This document shows positions 1 to 5,923 of a stretch of DNA of 8,368 nucleotides, piece after piece. Each line of letters opens with the position of its first letter. The first letter of the stretch is position 1. Where the stretch lies: contig JAZDHC010000293.1 of the NCBI GenBank assembly GCA_043806395.1, positions 1-8,368 of the forward strand. Direction: 5' to 3'. Below the pieces are notes generated by a model, which was given only the letters and a program-made list of their open reading frames with translations, made no database searches and was not told the DNA's origin. The position numbers were made by a program, and so were the translations under genes. This DNA is from CG2-30-40-21 sp043806395. Its GTDB lineage: Bacteria; UBA9089; CG2-30-40-21.

Positions 1-15
1 CATGGTTCAAAATTG

Positions 16-50
16 TTCACCGCAAGGTCACAGATGATACGGAGAAGAAC
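16..50 (+). repeat. Imperfect inverted repeat, left arm (right arm 214-247)
   Basis: This segment starts TTCACCGCA and ends GAGAAGAAC. Its counterpart is the reverse complement of 214-247, which shares both ends and most of the middle with one indel. The right arm reads as the 'tgcctctgcgtctctgcggtgaa' phrase, a sequence type I recall as common in intergenic regions of several uncultured bacterial groups (recollection, not a search). No function is assigned. Confidence 0.55.
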
Positions 51-83
51 AACCCCCTAACCCCCTTTTTTAAGGGGGAATTA
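49..83 (+). repeat. Dispersed C/G-rich palindromic repeat, copy A
   Basis: The core at 61-78 is a perfect 7-bp stem (CCCCCTT/AAGGGGG) with a 4-nt loop, preceded by ACAACCCCCTAA. Copy B near the right end of the window (8294-8330) matches it at 33 of 35 aligned positions in the same orientation. A third copy lies on the other strand inside dapL (7491-7526). Three copies in 8.4 kb indicate a multicopy dispersed repeat rather than a gene-specific terminator. Confidence 0.85.
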
Positions 84-213
84 GGGAAATGCACACTCCT
101 ATTTGCTTGTCCGATTTATTACCCTGATTTGAACCATGCCAGATTTTTTTATTTGCAGTGTTTCTATGTTCCTATCTTTATTTTATCAGAACATCTGTGT
201 AATCTGTGGATAA

Positions 214-247
214 GTTCTTCTCTGTGCCTCTGCGTCTCTGCGGTGAA
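214..247 (-). repeat. Imperfect inverted repeat, right arm (left arm 16-50)
   Basis: Read on the minus strand this begins TTCACCGCAGAGACGCAGAG and ends GAGAAGAAC, pairing with 16-50. It stops 17 bp short of the stop codon of the McsA-like gene, so it is the first thing transcribed after that gene. Between the two arms (139-213) I see only AT-rich sequence and no gene. Confidence 0.55.
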
Positions 248-264
248 TTCTCCTATCTGAGTAG

Positions 265-753
265 TTATTCCATGGCTTTAATCCTATCCCTCAACTCCGC
301 TGCTTTTTCAAACTCTTCCGCCTTAATGGCAGTTTGCAACTCTCCTCGAAGTTTCGCTATTATTGTAGCTGTATCATCCTCTACCTTTGGGCTGATAGAT
401 ACAGTGGCTGGATGTTTTCCAGTATGTCTGGTACTGCCATGAATCTTTCGAAAGATTGCTGGCAACTTTTGCGAAAAGGATTGATAACACTCGCTACACC
501 CAAACTTACCCCGTTCACAAAATCCTGGATAGCTCAAACCACAATTCTTACATCGCAGCTCAACCTCCTGAGGAGCAATCGATCCTGGCTCAACCAATCC
601 ACCAAGCAGGTTTGTAATAGAAATCTGGTTTATTGTCAGAATCCCTTTCTCCTGAGCACACTTTTCGCATAGCTGCAAATCCCTTTGCTTGTCATTTATA
701 ATTTCCTTATAAAATACCGTAGCCTCATTTTGCTTACATATCTCACAAAGCAT
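265..753 (-). CDS. McsA-like zinc-finger/UVR-motif protein
   Basis: This 162-residue protein matches the McsA/UvrB-UvrC-motif family. It has four CxxC pairs, at C3/C6, C29/C32, C68/C71 and C86/C89, expected to bind two zinc ions. A C-terminal UVR motif (about 130-162) contains the characteristic EEFEKAAELRDRI stretch. In Firmicutes McsA activates the protein-arginine kinase McsB, which marks proteins for Clp proteolysis. That role here is inferred from family. The start was placed at 753 rather than the upstream ATG at 819 because AAGGAGG lies 6 nt before it (760-766) and because the longer version would overlap the -35 box of its own promoter (814-819). No mcsB, ctsR or clpC is visible; 1-264 downstream holds only repeats, so an mcsB partner, if present, lies outside the window. 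Confidence 0.87.
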   Translation of the reverse strand: MLCEICKQNEATVFYKEIINDKQRDLQLCEKCAQEKGILTINQISITNLLGGLVEPGSIAPQEVELRCKNCGLSYPGFCERGKFGCSECYQSFSQKLPAIFRKIHGSTRHTGKHPATVSISPKVEDDTATIIAKLRGELQTAIKAEEFEKAAELRDRIKAME

Positions 754-759
754 CGATAG

Positions 760-766
760 CCTCCTT
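760..766 (-). promoter_or_regulatory. Shine-Dalgarno of the McsA-like gene
   Basis: Read on the minus strand this is AAGGAGG, 6 nt before the ATG at 753. It decides the start codon against the in-frame upstream ATG at 819. Confidence 0.85.
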
Positions 767-790
767 ACTGATTCCTGACGCGTATCTCTA

Positions 791-819
791 TTTATATCAT
801 AAAGAATCGAAAAAGTCAA
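791..819 (-). promoter_or_regulatory. Sigma-70-type promoter of the McsA-like gene
   Basis: On the minus strand, TTGACT (819-814) is followed by a 17-nt spacer and TATAAA (796-791). Transcription should begin near 784, giving a leader of about 30 nt. The boxes and spacing are close to the bacterial consensus. Confidence 0.75.
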
Positions 820-875
820 GTTAAAAAACTGAATAATTCAGCAATTCTCATTCTCTTTTCCCCCTGCTTACACTG

Positions 876-890
876 TTGTAAACATTACAA
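876..890. promoter_or_regulatory. Operator-like palindrome between divergent promoters
   Basis: TTGTAA-ACA-TTACAA is a perfect 6-bp inverted repeat with a 3-nt centre. It lies between the divergent promoters of the McsA-like gene (791-819) and the large SEC-C gene (947-975). Size and symmetry fit a dimeric regulator site, but no cognate regulator is encoded in the window and the site occurs only once as far as I can see. A second symmetry, CAGCAATT (839-846) with AATTGCTG (923-930), encloses it. Confidence 0.35.
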
Positions 891-946
891 ACTCTTTGCG
901 TCCTTTGCAATTCATAATAAAAAATTGCTGTGAGGTGTAAAATTTC

Positions 947-975
947 TTGACAAAGAACAAATAATTTAGTATTAT
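947..975 (+). promoter_or_regulatory. Sigma-70-type promoter of the large SEC-C gene
   Basis: TTGACA at 947-952, a 17-nt spacer and TATTAT at 970-975. The -35 box is perfect and the -10 is one base from consensus. The start of transcription is expected near 982, about 30 nt before the ATG at 1013. Confidence 0.8.
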
Positions 976-1012
976 TATAATTCAGTAATACAGTGTGTAG
1001 GGGGTGAAAATA

Positions 1013-3490
1013 ATGAGTGTCAATAATTCCTCTGTCTGGCAATTTGAAGATTATATTCGATTTGCCTCTCATCAAAGCAACTTAGTCAGAAAATGGGTTC
1101 AAAATCGATTGGTTGTTTTGTATCCCAACCAGTCACAAAAGGCATTTATAGCATTCTTAAATGATTCAGATGAAACGATAGCTTCTTATGCTGCAATCAT
1201 CATAGGGAATAACTATCCCGGTGATAACGAATGTGGGTTAGCACTGTTAGATTGTTTTAAGAAAAGCCATGGAGATCTTGCTTCAAATTGTGCTATTGCT
1301 ATAGGCAAGATTGGCTATAAAGAAGCCCTGCCAGAGCTTATTAAACAACTTAATCAAGGGGACACTGATGTGTTGCCAGAGCTAATTACAAGTTTGGGCA
1401 TAATAAAAAGCCAGGAGGCAAAAGAGGCACTTCTTAACTGTTTCAATGACACCACATTTCTTTCTCAAAATACTGATTGCCGATCTATTCTTTTTAGTGC
1501 ACTTCTTATTCAAAACGATCTTACCCTTATCCCCATTTTAGTGGAAAGGTATCTTGCTCAATCAATCGAAAATTTATTTGATTCATTTCAAATAGTTGCG
1601 AAGGTAGATGATCTGGTCAATTGTTTTAGTGATTATTCTGAACATGATCTATCCATGGTTATTAAAAAGGTAGAAGAACATTTTATGTTGCCCCTTAAAG
1701 GTATTTGTGATTGCTCTTCAGGCTGGTTTTCAAAAAAGATAAGCTCGCTTGTCCCTTTAGCAGCAAAACTTAATCAGATGTCGCAGACATTTTTGTTTGA
1801 AAATGGCTATTCTTCCGCAGAATGGGAGATGCAAAAAAACAATATAACAAATTTAACCAGCTTTGAACAAGGGATATTAATTCCCCTGTCTTTTCTATCT
1901 GCCTTTGCCTCTTGCTCAGTATCACCTAAAGGTAGAGACAAAAAAATGATTTTTAAGGAAGCTCTCTTTTTATTGGCTTGTTATCTAAGAATAAGGCTTG
2001 ACTGTGAAGCTGAAAGGGCAATAAAAGAAGGACGGGAACAAGCATTCTTGTTTGATACTATCCACAGGGATGAAAAATATCAGGCAAAAATGATTATGAA
2101 TAGAATCATAGAAAAAGAGAAGGATGTCCTGAACACCCTGATAGAGGTAATACAGAAGCATCCCGATTCATGGAGTGCTGTAGAATCAGTCAATGGCATA
2201 AAGAAATTGGCTCAAGAGAATCCAGCAGATGTGATAGAAGCTATTCCTACCCTTTTTGACGGGCTTAAAGATGATAAAGAAGATCTTCTTTGCAATATAT
2301 GTGCTGATACCTTAAGGATTATTGGTCAACCAATCTTAAGGGAAGTAGATGAGATTTTGAAGAAAGGGGATGCCTCTCAAAAGATATCCTTAATGAAAAT
2401 ACTGGGAGACCTTCCTACCTCAGCATCAATAAAGATTTTGCTTGATAATGCTGATGATCTTTTTGCAAACTTTAATGAGTCTTTTTTGTATTCATTAGAA
2501 AAAATAGTCAGTAAAGATGCTATCCCTTTTCTGGAAAAAGAATGGCGACAGGGCGAAAGATATATTCAGGAGGTTTTGCTTTTACATTATGAGGTGCATG
2601 GACTTAATCCACCTCATATCAAAAAACTGAGAAAAGAGCATGAAAGTATAGAAAAAATGTTGATCAAAAAATTAGATTCATTTGATGATCTGCTTGATAT
2701 GTCAGATGAACCTCTACACCTTAAGCTTCGTTGCCTTACATGCTCTAAGGTATACACTTACGAGATAGAAGAGATTTTTTATAACATGGATGGTCCTGGC
2801 AATATAAATGAAACAGACAGTAATTTCTTTATTAAAGAAAGAATTGTTTGTAAAAACTGCCAAGCTATTGACCAGTATGAAATTACTGCAGAGGCAAAGA
2901 TGATTCTTATGGCTGAGAACCTCAAGACACTAATGATAGGTGATGCAGCTAAAAAAAATGGATTGCAATTTGATATGGAAAAGCATAGTAGAATACAATA
3001 TGTTCGATTTCGGGCTGATAATGGTAAAAAGCTAACCCCATGGCAAGTTCTTTCCCTTTATCAGCAAAGGATCGCTAAAGAGCCAGACAATTATCTCTGG
3101 AGAATCCGATATGGAAATACACTTCGATTTATGAAACGACATGATGAGGCTCTTGAGCAATATAAAAAAGCAGTTGAATTAAATAACAGCTCCATCGAGG
3201 CTTACAGTAATCTGGGAACAAGTTATGAGGAGATGAATAACCTGTCTAAAGCTATTCCAATATATCAGAAAATACTCGAACTGGCTTCTACACATCATGT
3301 TGCTAAAAACGAATGGCAGTTTGTTGAGGAAGCTAAAGAAAGATTAATTGAAATTGGGGTACTAAAGCAACATATCCAACAAAGTCCGCCACTATTAATC
3401 TCTTCACCAATAATATCCCAAAAGATTGGTCGGAATCAAAAATGTCCATGCGGAAGTGAAAAAAAATATAAACATTGTTGTCTGAAATAA
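1013..3490 (+). CDS. HEAT-like/zinc-ribbon/TPR/SEC-C protein, function unknown
   Basis: This 825-residue soluble protein has no signal peptide or obvious membrane segments. Residues about 20-190 and 375-530 are helical and hydrophobically periodic, like degenerate HEAT repeats (for example CAIAIGKIGYKEALPELIKQ). A zinc-ribbon-like pair follows (C574/C577 and C613/C616), then two to three TPR-like units (about 687-757). The protein ends in a SEC-C motif with C811, C813, C822 and C823 (CPCG...HCC), the zinc-binding tail seen on SecA and many unrelated proteins. The repeats suggest a protein-binding scaffold; no catalytic domain is recognisable, and SEC-C alone does not show a role in secretion. 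The start is ATG 1013: AGGGGGTG (999-1006) serves it well, whereas the in-frame GTG at 1004 lies inside that Shine-Dalgarno. The gene has its own promoter and no close partner. Confidence 0.9.
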   Translation: MSVNNSSVWQFEDYIRFASHQSNLVRKWVQNRLVVLYPNQSQKAFIAFLNDSDETIASYAAIIIGNNYPGDNECGLALLDCFKKSHGDLASNCAIAIGKIGYKEALPELIKQLNQGDTDVLPELITSLGIIKSQEAKEALLNCFNDTTFLSQNTDCRSILFSALLIQNDLTLIPILVERYLAQSIENLFDSFQIVAKVDDLVNCFSDYSEHDLSMVIKKVEEHFMLPLKGICDCSSGWFSKKISSLVPLAAKLNQMSQTFLFENGYSSAEWEMQKNNITNLTSFEQGILIPLSFLSAFASCSVSPKGRDKKMIFKEALFLLACYLRIRLDCEAERAIKEGREQAFLFDTIHRDEKYQAKMIMNRIIEKEKDVLNTLIEVIQKHPDSWSAVESVNGIKKLAQENPADVIEAIPTLFDGLKDDKEDLLCNICADTLRIIGQPILREVDEILKKGDASQKISLMKILGDLPTSASIKILLDNADDLFANFNESFLYSLEKIVSKDAIPFLEKEWRQGERYIQEVLLLHYEVHGLNPPHIKKLRKEHESIEKMLIKKLDSFDDLLDMSDEPLHLKLRCLTCSKVYTYEIEEIFYNMDGPGNINETDSNFFIKERIVCKNCQAIDQYEITAEAKMILMAENLKTLMIGDAAKKNGLQFDMEKHSRIQYVRFRADNGKKLTPWQVLSLYQQRIAKEPDNYLWRIRYGNTLRFMKRHDEALEQYKKAVELNNSSIEAYSNLGTSYEEMNNLSKAIPIYQKILELASTHHVAKNEWQFVEEAKERLIEIGVLKQHIQQSPPLLISSPIISQKIGRNQKCPCGSEKKYKHCCLK

Positions 3491-3499
3491 AGAAAATGC

Positions 3500-3528
3500 T
3501 TGACTATTATAGTTGTTTCGGATATACT
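3500..3528 (+). promoter_or_regulatory. Sigma-70-type promoter before the methyltransferase remnant
   Basis: TTGACT at 3500-3505, a 17-nt spacer, and TATACT at 3523-3528. It begins 10 nt after the preceding stop codon. It would have served the methyltransferase gene and may now be the only recognisable promoter for the GAF-Fic-Rel cluster downstream, since I found none between 4030 and 5034. Confidence 0.72.
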
Positions 3529-3577
3529 TTTATCTTTAATCCTGAAGAAACATTAACGCCGGAAAGGGTGTATAAAA

Positions 3578-4058
3578 ATGGATGGATTTGTAAAATTATT
3601 AAATCAGTTAGGGTTTAAGGAAGATGATCCTTCGATTGAGAGAATCGATAACACGAGATATCGTTATTCGCTATTAATAAAAGAAGAGGAGCATCCTTTT
3701 CTTGATTATATCTATTTGCCGCAAAATGATACCGCTACTGATGAATTATTCAATATCCACAGAAAGCTTTGAAGAAAAAACTCAAATAATGAAAAAAAGT
3801 ATATTTGGTATTGATATTGATGAAAAGGCAATACCAATTGCTATATTCAGCTTGTATTTAGCATTGTTGGAAAATGAAGATGTCAAGCAAATAAGCGAAG
3901 ATATAAATCAGGGTAAAATAAAACTCCCCCGATTAAAAGGAGAGAATTTAATCCATGCAAATTCACTCTTTGACTCTACAATATTTGATAATCAAAAATT
4001 TAACTGTATTGTAGGTAACCCACCGTGGGGAGCAAAATCTGTTGTAAAAAACCTATGA
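3578..4058 (+). pseudogene. Remnant of an Eco57I-like N6-adenine DNA methyltransferase
   Basis: The start is intact: ATG 3578 with AAGGGTG 7 nt upstream. The first frame gives 64 residues ending in HRKL at a stop (3770-3772). Homology resumes in another frame from about 3762 (ESFEEKTQ), through FGIDIDEKAIPIAIFSLYLA, the acidic region after motif I in Class I methyltransferases, to motif IV NPPW (4017-4028), and stops at 4058. Motif I itself, everything between the N-terminus and motif I, and everything after NPPW are missing. Intact type IIG/Eco57I-like proteins run to many hundreds of residues, so this is a gene with a large internal deletion and a lost 3' half. The junction falls in AGAAAGCTTTG (3761-3771), which could be read as the end of one part or the start of the other, suggesting microhomology at the deletion. 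It cannot encode an active enzyme. Confidence 0.85.
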
Positions 4059-4131
4059 TTACTTCAGAAGATATGTTGCAATATGTAAATAAATTTAGAA
4101 AGCTATTCTATTTCATGGGTATCAGTAGATA
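4054..4131 (+). other. Possible start fragment of the GAF gene
   Basis: An ATG at 4054 opens a 25-codon frame beginning MITSEDMLQYVNKF, ending at the TAA at 4129-4131. It resembles the helix that commonly precedes a GAF domain, but is in a different frame from the GAF coding sequence, which is open from 4089. It may be the true beginning of the GAF gene, separated by a small deletion or frameshift. It could also be a chance frame at the edge of the methyltransferase deletion. Confidence 0.3.
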
Positions 4132-4145
4132 AAAAGGCCAAACTG

Positions 4146-5009
4146 TTGCGAGTGGAGTATACATGGCCAGAGGAAGAAATCATTTCAGGACAGGCCAAGC
4201 AAATTGAACTCAAATGGGGTCAGGGAATTACAGGACAGGCAATAAATAAAAGGGTGCCATATGTACTGTCCGTTAAAGATACTCAGTTGTCTACAGAATA
4301 TGTCGAAAGGGTTCCTGATATCAAAACATGTGCTGCCATTCCAATCAAGGATGCAGATGGTGAGATTATAGGAGCGTTTGCCCTTGAGACGAAAAAAGAA
4401 GATGCATTCACCCCTGACGATGTTAAACTGATTGAAGCTGTTGTCAATCAGATACCGGTAGCTATGACAAATGCAAATTTAATGTCTGAACTTCATCAAG
4501 CTTATGATGAACTCGAGCAAAAGCGTTGGAGTGAAACTATGGGTGATAGTGTTGCTGCTGCAGTCCACCGAGTTGCAAATATTACTGGAGTCATTCCTTC
4601 TGAAATTAAAAACATCAAAGAGTGTATAGAAAATAAAGAGATCAAGAACGAAATAATGAACCACTTAAATATTATTCAGGAGGCTGGAGAACGAATGCTT
4701 CACATATCCCGACAGCTCAGTAAGTCTCGCCGAAGAGTTGGTTCTCTTGAGTGTATCCGACTTCTTGAATTTGTGAAAGAGATCGCTAAAAAAGTCAAGA
4801 TTATTGGTTCTATGCGTTCCTGTGCTGAAAAACAAGCTGGCCGGGAACCAGCAATTGAATACTGGTTAGCTCTCTTCTTCGTTACAGCAAAACATGTCGA
4901 ATATCTGGCAGAGGATATTGTAAAGAACGATAAGTTGTATGTTCCTTTGGTTCATGCCTTGGTCTCTGCATATCAGTTGGCTTCTAAGGTCTCGAAACTT
5001 GTGAATTAA
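4146..5009 (+). CDS. GAF-domain, histidine-kinase-like sensor protein (5' truncated)
   Basis: From the TTG at 4146 the protein is 287 residues. A GAF domain fills about 1-110 (core GQGITGQAINKRVPYV, then TCAAIPIKDADGEIIGAFAL). A coiled helix and a dimerisation-like helical hairpin follow, about 113-195, with AAAVHRVANITGVIP around H141, reminiscent of a histidine-kinase DHp domain. Residues 204-218 (RLLEFVKEIAKKVKI) look like the entry to an HATPase domain, but no N, G1 or G2 box follows; the last 70 residues are an unrecognised helical segment. The frame stays open upstream to 4089, and those codons (...SISWVSVDKKAKLL) read as GAF sequence without an ATG, so the native 5' end is lost or shifted. 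Ligand sensing without kinase activity is inferred. The stop is 25 nt before the Fic gene, implying cotranscription. Confidence 0.78.
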   Translation: MRVEYTWPEEEIISGQAKQIELKWGQGITGQAINKRVPYVLSVKDTQLSTEYVERVPDIKTCAAIPIKDADGEIIGAFALETKKEDAFTPDDVKLIEAVVNQIPVAMTNANLMSELHQAYDELEQKRWSETMGDSVAAAVHRVANITGVIPSEIKNIKECIENKEIKNEIMNHLNIIQEAGERMLHISRQLSKSRRRVGSLECIRLLEFVKEIAKKVKIIGSMRSCAEKQAGREPAIEYWLALFFVTAKHVEYLAEDIVKNDKLYVPLVHALVSAYQLASKVSKLVN

Positions 5010-5034
5010 AGAAATTTGACAGCAGGAGTTAGAA

Positions 5035-5919
5035 ATGGTGAAAAACTTATATAAGAAAATTGAAAAAGATATGCTATGGTTCTCAGAGATTCAAAATAAT
5101 GGACTACCCGAAGATATACTTCTCCATTTCTGGGTAGATATTATCTGGTCTGGAATTACAGGAAAGTATACAGATATAGACAGGGAGTCTGTTTGTTCGT
5201 TAGCTAAGGACTGGATTCAAGCCAAATCTTTAAGCAATGAGAGTGTAAGTGTCCGTGATGTATATAATCAATTCACTGCTCTGGATAAGGTAGAACATGA
5301 ATGGCATCAACGCAGGTTTGATTTATCATTAGTAGTAGACCTTTATGCAGAGGCTTCAGGGACTAACAATGCCGTTGACCCATGGAGAAAATCTCAATTT
5401 GAGATATTTAATGGATTTTCTACCCCTGTAATTGCGGATGACATTATTCCCCGTATGGCTGAATTTGGAGCCTTTCTGGAGGCCGTTGATTTTACAATTA
5501 AAGATGCACCCCTTAGAACTATCCTTTGGATTATATCTCTTGCTCACTCTCGGATGATATTTATTCACCCTTTTCCAGATGCAAACGGTAGAGTTGCACG
5601 CCTTCTTGTAAATGCAATTTTACGCCGTGGAGGGTTCCCGTATATCCCTATACCAAAGGTGAGAAACTCACAAAGTTTTTTACTCGCTTTGCAGGATTCT
5701 TTTGTGGGGAATTATGCACCCCTTGTTGATCAATATGCGAATTTACTCAGCGAAAGCCTTCGAGAGGCTGTTACGGAACTAAAAATCAGAGGCAACACCA
5801 TACCATATATGGGCATCATTGATAGGCTTAACACAATATATTGTATGCCTTTCATGCCGAAATTCCATTCCGTAACAGCCTGTCGAGTGGTGCGTGAGAA
5901 ATTCTGTGATGTAGATTAA
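5035..5919 (+). CDS. Fic/DOC-family protein (putative AMP transferase)
   Basis: This 294-residue protein has the Fic active-site motif at 178-189, HPFPDANGRVAR, matching HxFx(D/E)(G/A)N(G/K)RxxR. All expected elements are present: catalytic H178, Mg-binding D182, anion-binding N184/G185, and R186 and R189. The usual flap lies upstream (about 113-130). Fic enzymes mostly transfer AMP from ATP to a Ser, Thr or Tyr of a target protein. In many, an N-terminal (S/T)xxxE(G/N) helix blocks ATP. Here the equivalent segment, WSGITGKYTDIDRES (38-52), has Thr42 where the blocking Glu should be. The start is supported by AGGAG 6 nt before ATG 5035. The last 29 residues or so (from about 266) lie in a repeat shared with 6714-6768, so they may not be native. 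The next ORF, a Rel synthetase domain, begins 4 nt after the stop in another frame. Confidence 0.9.
   Translation: MVKNLYKKIEKDMLWFSEIQNNGLPEDILLHFWVDIIWSGITGKYTDIDRESVCSLAKDWIQAKSLSNESVSVRDVYNQFTALDKVEHEWHQRRFDLSLVVDLYAEASGTNNAVDPWRKSQFEIFNGFSTPVIADDIIPRMAEFGAFLEAVDFTIKDAPLRTILWIISLAHSRMIFIHPFPDANGRVARLLVNAILRRGGFPYIPIPKVRNSQSFLLALQDSFVGNYAPLVDQYANLLSESLREAVTELKIRGNTIPYMGIIDRLNTIYCMPFMPKFHSVTACRVVREKFCDVD
5832..5886 (+). repeat. 55-bp direct repeat, copy 1 (inside Fic 3' end)
   Basis: This matches 6714-6768 without gaps at 45 of 55 positions. The last 22 bases (5865-5886, containing ATTCCGTAACAGCCTG) match perfectly. The offset is exactly 882 bp. This copy encodes the C-terminus of the Fic ORF and sits at the seam between the Fic and Rel coding sequences. 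Confidence 0.85.
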
Positions 5920-5923
5920 TAGA

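Larger units (their letters stand above)
1..138. repeat. Putative 138-bp element with 11-bp terminal inverted repeats
   Basis: The first 11 bases (CATGGTTCAAA) are the exact reverse complement of 128-138 (TTTGAACCATG). The enclosed 138 bp has no credible ORF and contains the C/G-rich palindrome at 49-83. The arrangement resembles a small non-autonomous element (MITE-like), but no target-site duplication can be checked because the left arm starts at the first base of the window. It could also be a chance inverted repeat or a longer structure cut by the window edge. Confidence 0.4.

Noticed and set aside
61..78. Palindrome copy A as the intrinsic terminator of the McsA-like gene
   Set aside because: It is about 190 bp past the stop and the same sequence occurs upstream of dapL and inside dapL, so termination is not its specific role.
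206..672. Plus-strand open frames opposite the McsA-like gene (206-442 and 334-672)
   Set aside because: They are antisense to a well-supported gene with CxxC and UVR motifs, have no ribosome site and give no recognisable protein.
848..1075. Minus-strand 75-codon frame
   Set aside because: It runs across the promoter and start of the 825-residue protein, lacks a Shine-Dalgarno and has no family resemblance.
4479..4664. Minus-strand 61-codon frame opposite the GAF gene
   Set aside because: Shadow of the GAF/DHp coding sequence, with no start signal.
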